Source of the DNA: Actinoplanes sp. TBRC 11911
GTDB lineage: Bacteria; Actinomycetota; Actinomycetes; Mycobacteriales; Micromonosporaceae
Length of the DNA: 64,000 nucleotides
Direction of reading: 5' to 3'
NCBI RefSeq assembly: GCF_012933445.1
Contig: NZ_JABBNC010000042.1
Location: 32,146-96,145, forward strand
Positions 50,955-59,683 of the stretch are shown piece by piece; position 1 is the stretch's first letter; each line of letters starts with the position of its first letter. The position numbers were made by a program, and so were the translations under genes. The notes beneath the pieces were generated by a model, which was not told the DNA's origin, did no database searches, and worked only from the letters and a program-made list of their open reading frames with translations.

Positions 50955-52474
50955 GCCCGCCTCGTCAGTAACAGGGTGGCCGGCGCGGCCAGCACGATCA
51001 TCAGCAGGGCGAAGGGCGCCGCGGCGCCGTAGTGCAGCTCTGAGGAGTACGACCAGAACTGCGTGGCGAGGGTGTTCGTGCCGATCGGCGCGAGCAGCAG
51101 CGTCGCCGTCAGCTCGGTCATCACGGCCAGGAACACCAGCGCCGCCCCCGCCCCGGCGCCGCGTGCGACCAGCGGCACGGTCACCCGCCACAGCACGCCG
51201 GCCGGGCGCAGCCCCAGCGAGCGGGCCACGTCGTCCAGCTCGGGCGGGATGTGGCGTAAGGAGGCGCGCAGGCTGACCACGGCCAGCGGCAGGAACAGCA
51301 CCGAGTACGCGGCGAGCAGCATCGCGGTGCTCTGGTACAGCGACGGCACGTACCGGATGGCGATCGTGATCAGGGCGAGCGCGACCACGATGCCGGGCAG
51401 CGAGTTCCCCACGTACCCGGCCCGCTCGATCAGTTTCGGCGCGAGCCCGCGACGGCGTTCGACCAGCCAGGCCACCGGCAGCGCGAGCGCGGTGGTGATC
51501 GCGGCGCCGGCGGCGGACAGCAGCACCGTCGAGCCGGCGGTGCGGGCCAGCAGCGCGGCCGGGAACGCGGTGGACGTGCTGGTCACGAGCCACCAGACGA
51601 CGACGCCGGCCGGGACGCCCAGGGACGCGACCACGATCACCGTCAACGGCAGCGGGGCGGCGTACCGGAAACGATTGGTCCTGGCGGTTTTGACCCGGGC
51701 CGCGCCGCCGCCGATCCGGGCCGTGCGCCGCCGCCCGGCCAGGCCCGCCTCGCCGCCCAGGACCAGCAGGCAGAGCAGCACCAGCACGCCGGCCAGCGCG
51801 GATGCCCCGGAACCGTCGAACGTCGACTGGTACTGGTCGTAGATGGCGGTGGTGAACGTGTCGTAGCGAAGCTGCTGGATCGCCCCGAACTCGGCCAGCA
51901 GGTGCAGCGCCACCAGCAGCGCGCCGCCGATCGCGGCCGGGCGCAGCCGCGGCACGACGGTCCGGAAGAAGGTGCGCACCGGGCCGTCGCCGAGCGCGCG
52001 GGCGGCCTCCTCGACGGCCGGGTCCAGGCCCCGCAGCGCGGCCGCGACCGGCAGGAACACCAGCGGGTAGTAGGCCAGCGTCGACACCAGCACGCAGGGC
52101 AGCAGCCCGGCGAACCCGGGCTGCCACGACGACCAGCCGAAGCTGATCACGAACGCGGGGACGGCGAGGGGCGCGGCCAGCACCGCGGTCCAGACGCGGC
52201 GCCCGGGCAGGCCGGTCCGCTCGACCAGGTAGGCCGCCGCGCCGCCGACCAGCACCGAGCCCGCCGACCCGAGCCCGACCACCAGCACGGTGTGCACCAG
52301 CAGCACGCCGACGCGGGGCCGCCACAGCAGGTCGCCGATCCCGGATCCGGCCGACGCGACGCTGGCCACCACGTAGCCGAGCGGGACCAGGCTGAGCAGG
52401 CCGACCACCGCCGCCAGGGCAAGCCTCAGCGGCGGGTACCGAACGGTGCCCGCCGCCGCGACGCGGGAGATCAC
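50951..52474 (-). CDS. fbpB: Ferric iron ABC transporter permease (fused double domain)
   Basis: 507 residues, about twelve membrane segments. Two EAA loops mark the two permease halves: EEAARALGDGPVRTFFRTVVPRLRP and DDVARSLGLRPAGVLWRVTVPLV. The fused two-domain form is typical for FbpB/SfuB iron permeases. GTG 52474 overlaps the binding-protein TGA. Confidence 0.92.
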   Translation of the reverse strand: MISRVAAAGTVRYPPLRLALAAVVGLLSLVPLGYVVASVASAGSGIGDLLWRPRVGVLLVHTVLVVGLGSAGSVLVGGAAAYLVERTGLPGRRVWTAVLAAPLAVPAFVISFGWSSWQPGFAGLLPCVLVSTLAYYPLVFLPVAAALRGLDPAVEEAARALGDGPVRTFFRTVVPRLRPAAIGGALLVALHLLAEFGAIQQLRYDTFTTAIYDQYQSTFDGSGASALAGVLVLLCLLVLGGEAGLAGRRRTARIGGGAARVKTARTNRFRYAAPLPLTVIVVASLGVPAGVVVWWLVTSTSTAFPAALLARTAGSTVLLSAAGAAITTALALPVAWLVERRRGLAPKLIERAGYVGNSLPGIVVALALITIAIRYVPSLYQSTAMLLAAYSVLFLPLAVVSLRASLRHIPPELDDVARSLGLRPAGVLWRVTVPLVARGAGAGAALVFLAVMTELTATLLLAPIGTNTLATQFWSYSSELHYGAAAPFALLMIVLAAPATLLLTRRA

Positions 52475-53496
52475 AGCAGGCCGACCTGCTGCATCTCGGA
52501 GATGACCTTCGGGCCGTTCAGCGTGTTCAGGTCGACGTTCGGGGAGTCGAGCTGGTCGAGCGGGGTGAGCTTGGGGTTGGCCGGCACGTTGTTGCCGACC
52601 GAGTACTCCATGGCGGTGCCCGCCGACAGCATCTCCTGGCCGGTCTTGCCGCTCATGTAGGCGAGGAACTGCTGCGCCTCGGCCTGGTGCTTGCTGGACT
52701 TGAGCACGCCGCCGCCGGAGACGCTGACGAACGCGCCGGGATCCTGGTGGCCGAAGTACTCGAGCTTGGTGTTGTTGCTGTTCTTGCCGCCGTCGGCCTG
52801 GTCGTTGAACCAGTAGTAGTGGTAGATCACGCCGCCCTGCACCTGCCCGGCGTTGACGGCCTGCAGGATCGCGGTGTTACCCCGGTAGATCTTGCCGTTG
52901 GTCTTGATGCCCTTGAGCCAGGTGGTCGCCGCCGCGTCGCCCTCGACCGCGTAGACGGCGCTGACGATGGCCTGGAAGTCGGCACCGCTCGGCGAGATGC
53001 CGAACTTGCCCTTCCATTCCGGCTTGGCGAGATCCAGGATCGACTTCGGCATCGGCGCGCCGGTGTGGTACGCGTACACGGTGGACCGTGCGGCCACGCC
53101 CACCCAGTCGCCTGCGCTGGACGCGTACCGGGCCGGCACCTGCGCCTTCGTGGCGGCGTCCACCGGCGCGAACAGGCTCTTGCTGGACAGCAGCGACATC
53201 GCCGGCGAGTTCTCGGTGATGAAGACGTCGGCGGGGGAGGCCTTGCCCTCGGCGACGATCTGGTTGGCCATCTCGAAGTCGCTGCCATTGCGGACGTCGA
53301 CCTTGATGCCGGTCGCCTTGGTGAATCCGTCGGCCCACGCCTTGCCGACGTCCTCGTGCTGGGCGTTGTAGAGGACGAGCGTCGGCTTGTCCGCCTTGGT
53401 GGTCGCCGAGGCGCTGTCGGAGCCGGACGAACATCCGGCGACGGCGAGCAGTGCCGCGGCGGTGGCGGCGGCCAGAGCGGCTAGGGAACGGCGCAC
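52471..53496 (-). CDS. fbpA: Ferric iron-binding lipoprotein
   Basis: 341 residues from GTG 53496, RBS GGAG 6-7 bases upstream. The lipobox LAVAGC anchors Cys22. Mature part follows FbpA/FutA-like (class F) binding proteins: LVLYNAQHEDVGKAWADGFTKATGIKVDVRNGSDFEMANQIVAEG and the pair of adjacent tyrosines in VIYHYYWF, which in this family bind Fe3+. First gene of the fbpABC operon, behind the iron box at 53581-53599. Confidence 0.93.
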   Translation of the reverse strand: MRRSLAALAAATAAALLAVAGCSSGSDSASATTKADKPTLVLYNAQHEDVGKAWADGFTKATGIKVDVRNGSDFEMANQIVAEGKASPADVFITENSPAMSLLSSKSLFAPVDAATKAQVPARYASSAGDWVGVAARSTVYAYHTGAPMPKSILDLAKPEWKGKFGISPSGADFQAIVSAVYAVEGDAAATTWLKGIKTNGKIYRGNTAILQAVNAGQVQGGVIYHYYWFNDQADGGKNSNNTKLEYFGHQDPGAFVSVSGGGVLKSSKHQAEAQQFLAYMSGKTGQEMLSAGTAMEYSVGNNVPANPKLTPLDQLDSPNVDLNTLNGPKVISEMQQVGLL

Positions 53497-53514
53497 GAGG
53501 GCTCCTTGAACCTT

Positions 53515-53550
53515 GATCTTCGTGATCTTCGTGATCTTCGTGATCTTCGG
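53515..53550. repeat. 9-bp tandem repeat in fbpA leader
   Basis: Four successive 9-mers, GATCTTCGT three times and GATCTTCGG, followed by two copies of a ~10-bp CTTCGGGGGA unit (to about 53570). They sit in the 5' leader of the fbpA operon, between the iron box and the RBS. Exact-copy short repeats of this kind can change number by slippage and alter spacing. Confidence 0.8.
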
Positions 53551-53580
53551 GGGACTTCGGGGGACTTCGGTGTGACGAAG

Positions 53581-53599
53581 AAAGGTTAGGCTTCCCTTA
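53581..53599. promoter_or_regulatory. IdeR/DtxR-like iron box and divergent promoter
   Basis: AAAGGTTAGGCTTCCCTTA matches the 19-bp iron-box consensus TTAGGTTAGGCTAACCTAA at 14 positions. It covers a TAGGCT -10-like element (53587-53592) placed six bases before the ATG of the response regulator, and lies ~85 bp upstream of fbpA. Iron-dependent repression of both directions is predicted. Confidence 0.7.
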
Positions 53600-54225
53600 T
53601 GGCCCCTCGGCTCCCTAGATTTCGGGATGTGAAGGTGCTCCTCGTCGACGATCACCGGGTGTTCGCCGAATCGCTCGCCCTCGCCGTCGACACCCAGCCG
53701 GGCATGAGTTGCGCGGGCATCGCCTGCACCGTGCGCGACGCCCTGGCCCGCGCGGCGGCGGTCGGCTTCGACGTCGCGATCGTGGACCTCGACCTCCCCG
53801 ACGGTAGCGGCCTCGACCTCGTGGAACCCCTCGGGGCGTACGGGAAGGTGGTCGTTCTCACCGCCCATCCCCGCGCCGACCTGGCCGCCCGGGCGCTCGA
53901 CGCGGGCGCCGCCGCCTTCCTGGCCAAGGACGCCGGTCTCGCCGAGATCATTTCCGCCGTACGCCTCGGCTCGCCCGCACGTCCGGTGGTGGCGCCGCAC
54001 CTGCGGCAGAGCCCGGTGGCGCTGACCGCGCGCGAGTACGACGTGCTGCGCGAACTGGGCCGTGGGCAGGACGCGACCCGGCTGGCCGCCACGCTCGGTA
54101 TCTCCGTCTACACGGCACGTGACCACATCAAGGCGCTGATGGCCAAGCTGGAGGTGCGCACCCAGCTGGACGCGGTGGTGACCGCGAGCCGGCTCGGCCT
54201 GATCAACCCCGGGGCGCGGTACTGA
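53599..54225 (+). CDS. NarL/FixJ-type response regulator
   Basis: 208 residues from ATG 53599 (GTG 53629 is an alternative). Receiver: VKVLLVDDHRVFAESLALAVDTQPG; phospho-Asp within FDVAIVDLDLPDGSG; Lys in FLAKDAG. HTH: LTAREYDVLRELGRGQDATRLAATLGISVYTARDHIKALMAKL. The ATG directly follows a TAnnnT -10 at leaderless spacing, which favours this start. Its stop overlaps the histidine kinase start (TGATG). Divergent from fbpABC, with a shared iron box. Confidence 0.9.
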   Translation: MAPRLPRFRDVKVLLVDDHRVFAESLALAVDTQPGMSCAGIACTVRDALARAAAVGFDVAIVDLDLPDGSGLDLVEPLGAYGKVVVLTAHPRADLAARALDAGAAAFLAKDAGLAEIISAVRLGSPARPVVAPHLRQSPVALTAREYDVLRELGRGQDATRLAATLGISVYTARDHIKALMAKLEVRTQLDAVVTASRLGLINPGARY

Positions 54226-55361
54226 TGCGCGTCCTGGCGCGCCACCTGCTGCTCACCGCGATCGTGCTGGTCCTGGTCGGGGCGCTGGTCACCCTCGGGG
54301 TCTGGCGGTACGCCAAGGCCGACGCCGCCCGGCAGGCGCACGGCTCGGCCGGCCGGATCGCCGCCGCGGTGCTGACCCGGCCGGTCGCGCCCGCGGCGCT
54401 GCTCACCGACCTGCGCCCGTACCTCGCGGCCGGTCAGGTGCAGCGCGTCAAGGTGTTCCGGGTGTCCGGCGGCCGGGCCACCATCGTGGCGTCCGACGAG
54501 CCGCGCGTCGTGGGCCTGACCAGCACGGTCCCGATGCTGGTGGTGCAGGCCGTGCCGCACGACGCCGCGCACCGGTACGAGCTGGCGCTGCCCGGCTCCC
54601 GGATGGAGGCGTTCTTCGACTTCCACGACCCGGCCGGCAACGACATGCGGCTGGAGCTGTACGTGCCGGTGGACGTGGCCGGCACCACCGCGCACGTGAC
54701 CGCGGTGCTGCTGCCGGTGGTGCTGCTGGGCCTGCTGGTGCTGGCCGCGGCGACCGTCCCGTTGTCGCTGATGATGGCCCGCCGGTTCGCCGACGTGTCG
54801 CGCTACGGCCTGGCCGCGGCCGACCTGACCCGCCGTGAGCTGGCCCGCCGCCTGCACGACGGGGTGATCCCGTCGCTGGCCGGCAGCGGCCTGCTGCTGG
54901 AGACCGGCCGGCCGGAACTGGTGGCCCGCGCGCACGGGGTGATCGCGGGGGAGGTGCGCTCGCTGCGGACGCTGCTGTCCGAGCTGGTCCCGGACGAGCC
55001 GATCAGCGCGGCGGCCCTGCACCGGCTGGTCGCCGAGATCAGCGCGGTGGCTTCCGGGTCGCCGCCGCGGGTGACCATCGTCGTGGATCCGGTGCGCAGC
55101 GCGGCGGCGGTGCCGATGCACCGGATCGCGGGGGAGCTGCTGCGCAACGCCGTCCGCCACGCGGGCGCGTCGGAGGTGACCGTGCGGGCGTCCGGGGGGC
55201 GGCTGGTGGTCGCCGACGACGGGTGCGGTTTCTCGCCGGCCGCGGCGCGTCCGCCGGGGCACGTGGGTCTGCGGCTGGTGGAGCACTCCGTGCGCGCGTC
55301 CGGCGGCCGGATGCGCATCGACTCGTCCGCGGCCGGGACGACGGTGACGGTGGACCTCTAA
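54225..55361 (+). CDS. Sensor histidine kinase
   Basis: 378 residues. Two membrane segments (HLLLTAIVLVLVGALVTLGVW and AVLLPVVLLGLLVLAAATVPLSLMM) frame a ~130-residue extracytoplasmic sensor domain. The phospho-His is in ARRLHDGVIPSLAG (HisKA_3-like), and the ATPase domain shows ELLRNAVRHA, VADDGCGFSP and GHVGLRLVEHSVRASGG. All catalytic boxes are recognisable. Partner of the regulator just upstream. Confidence 0.92.
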   Translation: MRVLARHLLLTAIVLVLVGALVTLGVWRYAKADAARQAHGSAGRIAAAVLTRPVAPAALLTDLRPYLAAGQVQRVKVFRVSGGRATIVASDEPRVVGLTSTVPMLVVQAVPHDAAHRYELALPGSRMEAFFDFHDPAGNDMRLELYVPVDVAGTTAHVTAVLLPVVLLGLLVLAAATVPLSLMMARRFADVSRYGLAAADLTRRELARRLHDGVIPSLAGSGLLLETGRPELVARAHGVIAGEVRSLRTLLSELVPDEPISAAALHRLVAEISAVASGSPPRVTIVVDPVRSAAAVPMHRIAGELLRNAVRHAGASEVTVRASGGRLVVADDGCGFSPAAARPPGHVGLRLVEHSVRASGGRMRIDSSAAGTTVTVDL

Positions 55362-55417
55362 CCGTTCTGCAACCGATCCGGGCGGGTTTTGCACCCGTGC
55401 GGGGCGACCGTTCCAGG

Positions 55418-56911
55418 ATGAGCAAAGTGGTCGCGGCGGCCGTGGCGGCACGGCGGGTGCCCCCGTGGCAGGTGGTGCTGGCGGCCGCTCCGGTGGTCAT
55501 CGTCGCGTACATGTGGCTGGTCAGCCTCGGCAGCGCCACGGCCGGCACGCAGGTCGCGCTCTACGTCAGCGCCTACTGCACGCTCACCGTGGCCTGCCTG
55601 GTCACGGCCTGGCGGCACCGGGGGCTGCGGCCGGTGATGCTGCTGATGGCGGCCAGCGCGTCGTGCACCGTCGCCGCCGACTCGGTGTTCTACTTCCTCG
55701 CGCTGGTCCAGGGCCAGGTCTCGTACCCGAGCGTCGCGGACATCGGATACCTGGGCCACTACGTGTTCATGGCCGGCGCGCTGCTGCTGATCGTGCGGCG
55801 CCGCACCCCCGGCTGGGACGGCGCCAGCGCCGTCGACGCGGCGATCGTCGCGGTCAGCGCCGCCTATCTCACGTACGAGTTCATCATCGCGCCCACGATG
55901 GCGGTGACCACCGGGAACCTGACGACGTTCGTGTCGGTCGCCTACCCGGTCAGCGACCTGATGCTGATCACCGTCGGGTCGCGCCTGCTGCTCGGCGCCG
56001 GGCCCCGCTCGGCCGCGCTCGGGATGCTCGGCGGCCACCTGGCGCTGGAGTTGTACGCCGGCGCGGCCTACAGCATCCAGTCCCTGAACGGCACCTACCG
56101 CCCGGGTAACCACCTCGACGCGGTGTGGATGGCGTCCGCTTTCCTGCTCGCGGCGGGGGTCCTGCACCCGTCCGCCCCGAAGCTGGTCGCGGCGTCCTCG
56201 GCCGCGGTCCCGGACGCCACCGTGGGCCGGCTGACCACGCTGGCGCTGGCCGCGATGGTGGCGCCGGCGACGCTGCTGGTGCAGTCGTACGGCGGCGCGC
56301 CGCACGTGCGGGTGGCCGCGGTCGTCTGCATGATCCTGTTCCTGCTGGTGCTGGCCCGGATGACCGGTCTGGTGGCGGCGCAGCGGCGGGCGGCGATCAC
56401 CGACGGGCTGACCGGGTTGCGTAGCCGGCGCTTCCTGGAACAGGCGCTACGAGCCGAGGCGGCCCGGTCGCGGCGGGCCGGGCATCCGCTGGGCGTGCTG
56501 CTGCTGGACATCGACCACTTCAAGAACGTCAACGACACGTACGGCCATCACGTGGGCGACCGTGTCCTGGTGGAGGTGGCCGCGCGGTTGAGCCGCCTGG
56601 TGCGTCCGGGCGACCTGGTGGCCCGCTACGGCGGCGAGGAGTTCGCGGTGCTGCTGCCGGACACCGACACGGTGGTGGGCCGCCAGATCGCCGAACGCAT
56701 CCGCCAGGGGATCGCGGCGGCCCCGATCGGCCGGCATCCCATCACGGTCTCGGTGGGCATGGCCGGCGTGGCCTCGGATTTCGAGAACATCGACGACCTG
56801 ATCCGGGCCGCGGACCGAGCCCTTTACGCGGCGAAGAACGCCGGCCGCAACCAGGTGGCGGCGGCCGCCCTCCCGTTGTCGGGCGGCCTTCCTCAGCGAG
56901 CCGGGCGGTAG
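55418..56911 (+). CDS. Multi-TM GGDEF diguanylate cyclase
   Basis: 497 residues. About nine to ten membrane segments fill the first ~310 residues, then a GGDEF domain: TDGLTGLRSRRFLEQAL, LLLDIDHFKNVNDTYGHHVGDRVLVEVA and the active-site loop YGGEEF. The I-site RxxD is not obvious. Predicted to make c-di-GMP from GTP in response to an unknown membrane signal. Overlaps the convergent alr gene by 19 bp. Confidence 0.92.
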   Translation: MSKVVAAAVAARRVPPWQVVLAAAPVVIVAYMWLVSLGSATAGTQVALYVSAYCTLTVACLVTAWRHRGLRPVMLLMAASASCTVAADSVFYFLALVQGQVSYPSVADIGYLGHYVFMAGALLLIVRRRTPGWDGASAVDAAIVAVSAAYLTYEFIIAPTMAVTTGNLTTFVSVAYPVSDLMLITVGSRLLLGAGPRSAALGMLGGHLALELYAGAAYSIQSLNGTYRPGNHLDAVWMASAFLLAAGVLHPSAPKLVAASSAAVPDATVGRLTTLALAAMVAPATLLVQSYGGAPHVRVAAVVCMILFLLVLARMTGLVAAQRRAAITDGLTGLRSRRFLEQALRAEAARSRRAGHPLGVLLLDIDHFKNVNDTYGHHVGDRVLVEVAARLSRLVRPGDLVARYGGEEFAVLLPDTDTVVGRQIAERIRQGIAAAPIGRHPITVSVGMAGVASDFENIDDLIRAADRALYAAKNAGRNQVAAAALPLSGGLPQRAGR

Positions 56912-58005
56912 CGGCGCACCACCCGCTCGCCGATACCGGTGAGGATGTCGTTCGCGTTCGTGCCCGCCCACGCGGCCCACTCGCCCGCGGTCGGCTCGCC
57001 GTCGGCACCCGGGCCGAACATGACCGCCTCGTCGCCGGGTTGCACCGGCAGGTCGCCGACGTCCAGCACGACCTGGTCCATGCTGACCCGGCCCGCCACG
57101 GGACAGCGCACGCCGCGTACGAGAAACTCACCGTGACCGTTCGACTGGCGCGGCACGCCGTCGGCGAAGCCCAGCGGCACCAGGGCGAGGGTGGTCTCCC
57201 GGTCGGTGTGGAAGTCCGGACCGTACGAGACGCCGGTGCCCGGCGGCACCCGCTTGGTGAGCACCACCGGCGCGCGGACGCTCATCGCGGGCCGCAACCC
57301 GAAGTCGCGCCCGGGGATCGGCTCGATGCCGTACAGCGCTATCCCCACCCGCACCAGGTCGAAGCGCGCCTCGGGAAGCTGCAGCGCGGCCGCCGAGTTG
57401 CCCGCGTGCAGGATCTGCGGCTCGAGGCCGTGCGCGCGGGCGGCGTCGCGGGCCACGTCGAACTGGCGGAGCTGCGAGCGCAGGCCCGCGTCGTGCGGCT
57501 GCTCGGCGTTGGCCAGGTGGGTCCACAGGCCACGCACCCGCAGCGAGCCGGTGTTCTCGTACTTGCGGGCCCAGCCGAACAGCTCGGCCCACTCGCCGGG
57601 AATGGCGCCGCCGCGGGACATGCCGGTGTCGACCTTGAGGTGGACGTTCGCCACGGTGCCGGTGCGGTCGGCCGCGTCGGCGAGGGCCTCCAGCGCGCCG
57701 AGCGTGGCGGCCGACACGTCGACGCCCGCCTGCAGCACGTCCTCGAAGGTCTCGCCGGGCGGGTAGAGCCAGAACAACGTGGGCGCGGTGATGCCCTGCG
57801 CGCGCAGGGCCAGCGCCTCGGCAGCGGTGGCGACGCCGAGCCAGGTGGCGCCGCACTGCAACGCGGTGCGCGCGACCGCCGGCGCACCGTGACCGAATCC
57901 GCCGGCCTTGACCACCGCCATCACCGGGCCCGCCAGCGAAGCGAGCAGCCTGGTGTTGTGGGCGATCGCGTCAAGATCCACGACGACCTCGGCCATCGCC
58001 GTCAC
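56893..58005 (-). CDS. alr: Alanine racemase
   Basis: 370 residues from GTG 58005, the codon with correct spacing from the GGGGAGGA RBS (ATG 58011 is too close to it; ATG 57996 is also in frame). PLP-binding Lys33 is in VMAVVKAGGFGHG, where most racemases read KADAYGHG; the second catalytic residue Tyr261 is in GVSYGPDF, and RVSMDQ is present. C-terminal beta domain complete. Makes D-Ala for cell wall. Together with ddl at 59684 this is a D-Ala-D-Ala supply locus, split by a regulator-like ATPase gene. Confidence 0.9.
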   Translation of the reverse strand: MTAMAEVVVDLDAIAHNTRLLASLAGPVMAVVKAGGFGHGAPAVARTALQCGATWLGVATAAEALALRAQGITAPTLFWLYPPGETFEDVLQAGVDVSAATLGALEALADAADRTGTVANVHLKVDTGMSRGGAIPGEWAELFGWARKYENTGSLRVRGLWTHLANAEQPHDAGLRSQLRQFDVARDAARAHGLEPQILHAGNSAAALQLPEARFDLVRVGIALYGIEPIPGRDFGLRPAMSVRAPVVLTKRVPPGTGVSYGPDFHTDRETTLALVPLGFADGVPRQSNGHGEFLVRGVRCPVAGRVSMDQVVLDVGDLPVQPGDEAVMFGPGADGEPTAGEWAAWAGTNANDILTGIGERVVRRYRPAR

Positions 58006-58353
58006 CGGCATTCCTCCCCGCTGGGCACAGTGATCCACATTCGGTCGATGCTGACCGACCGGGGTGCTCACTTTGTAGGTCATTCACTGCTCAATCCGCA
58101 TCTCTTTTTGTCACCGGGGAAACACGCACAGTGTCTATTCCGAGATGAGAGTTGTTACGTTCGTCAATCGCCCTTTGGTAACCGACATCACATTCGCAAT
58201 ATCACCCCGAATTGGTTCACCTGCGGTTTTACCGGTATCCGCGATCAAGGTCTGGACCTGCGGCGACGTTCCGCTCGCCGGCCGTGGCTATGCTCGATCC
58301 GGTCCGATTCCGATATCCCGCAGGTGCCTCAATTGACGAACGAAGGGAACCCC
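58006..58353. promoter_or_regulatory. Divergent promoter region alr/ATPase
   Basis: This 348-bp region has A/T-rich sequence at 58060-58220, unusual for the locus. A small dyad CGGTC-N6-GACCG lies at 58042-58057. RBS for the plus-strand gene is GAAGGGAA at 58342-58349. No gene is seen. Confidence 0.45.
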
Positions 58354-59673
58354 GTGCCGGCCATGGCTCGACAGGAGCACGCGGGCGCCCGCCTGGAGCA
58401 ATATCTGCGATTCGCGCGGAACCGGGCCTTCGTCGGCCGCGAGGCCGAGATGGAGTCGTTCCGCGCGGCGCTCACCGGTGACTGCGCTTTTACTTTCCGC
58501 TATATTCACGGGCCCGGCGGCATCGGCAAATCGACGCTGCTGCGCCGGTTCGCGGCCGAGGCCGAGCGCGCCGGCCGCCCGATCGTGCGGATGGACCGCT
58601 ACGACCCGATCGGCGTGGTCGCGGCCGTGCTCGCCGCCCAGCCGCTCAGCCTGTCCGGCACCCCCGGCCCGGTGCTGCTGTTCGACGAGTTCGAGCAGTG
58701 GCAGCAGGCCGAGATGTGGCTGCGCGAGGAGTTCCTGCCCGGCCTGCCGGTCGGCACCGTCGTGGTGTTCGCCGGCCGCGGCGCCCCGACCCTCGAATGG
58801 ACCGCCGACCCCGGCTGGCACGAGGTGCTGCGCGTCATCCGCCTCGGCGAACTGGCCCCGGCCGAGGCGGAGGCGCTGCTCGACCACGAATCGGTGCCGC
58901 GCGCCCGGCTCGCGTTCCTGCTGGACGTCGCCGGCGGGCACCCGCTCGCGTTGCGCCTCGCCGCCGAGGCGGCCGCCGCCGGTCTCGACGACGACCAGCT
59001 GCGTCTGCACCTGGCGCAGGCGCTGGTCCGCAAGGTCATCGGCGAGCTGCCGTCCGCCGCGCATCGCGAGGCCGTCGAGGTCGCCGCGTACGCCGATCTG
59101 GCCACCGAGAAACTGCTGCGGGCGACGGTCGCGGACGGCGATCAGGTCACGCTGCTGCGGTGGCTGTGCGATCTCCCGTACGCCGAGACGACCTCGGAGG
59201 GGGTGCGGATGCGGCCGTACGTGCGGCACGCGATCCGCGCCGAGCTCCGCTGGCGTGACCCGGCGCGCGACGAGGTGGTCCGGTCCCGGATCGAGAGCGC
59301 CGGCGCCGCCGAGCCGTTGACCCGCACCGACTTCGAGGCGGCCGTGCGGGACGCGCTGCGGGCGTGGCGCCGGCCCGACCTGCTCGCGGTGAACTCGCTG
59401 GTGCACAGCCGCATGGTGACCAGTGTGGACGCTCATGGTGACCGGGCCGAGACGCTGCGCGGGGTGCTCCGGTCGGCTTTGGACGCCATGGGGGAGGATC
59501 CCCGGGAGTTGAAGGCGTATCGGGCGCTGACCGCTACGTATCTGGGGACCGCGCCCACTCAAGAGGCGGCGGCGGAACGGCTCGGGTTGCCGTTCAGCAC
59601 GTACCGCCGCCACTTGAATCGGGGTCTGGAAGTGCTCAACAACTTGTTGTGGCGTCGCGAGACCTTCGTCTAG
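58354..59673 (+). CDS. P-loop (STAND-like) ATPase with C-terminal HTH
   Basis: 439 residues from GTG 58354 with a good RBS. FVGREAEMESFRAAL leads to Walker A GPGGIGKST (about 53-61) and Walker B VLLFDEFEQW; AGGHPLALRLA is the GLPL-like motif of STAND ATPases. The C-terminal ~70 residues (YLGTAPTQEAAAERLGLPFSTYRRHLNRGLEVL) form a sigma-70 region 4-like helix-turn-helix. Probably a signal-responsive regulator; placement between alr and ddl suggests cell-wall control (inference). Confidence 0.72.
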   Translation: MPAMARQEHAGARLEQYLRFARNRAFVGREAEMESFRAALTGDCAFTFRYIHGPGGIGKSTLLRRFAAEAERAGRPIVRMDRYDPIGVVAAVLAAQPLSLSGTPGPVLLFDEFEQWQQAEMWLREEFLPGLPVGTVVVFAGRGAPTLEWTADPGWHEVLRVIRLGELAPAEAEALLDHESVPRARLAFLLDVAGGHPLALRLAAEAAAAGLDDDQLRLHLAQALVRKVIGELPSAAHREAVEVAAYADLATEKLLRATVADGDQVTLLRWLCDLPYAETTSEGVRMRPYVRHAIRAELRWRDPARDEVVRSRIESAGAAEPLTRTDFEAAVRDALRAWRRPDLLAVNSLVHSRMVTSVDAHGDRAETLRGVLRSALDAMGEDPRELKAYRALTATYLGTAPTQEAAAERLGLPFSTYRRHLNRGLEVLNNLLWRRETFV

Positions 59674-59683
59674 GGGTCTTTCT

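Noticed and set aside
57040..58353. Long upstream extension of the STAND-like ATPase frame
   Set aside because: It is antisense to alr; a good RBS and GTG at 58354 mark the real start.
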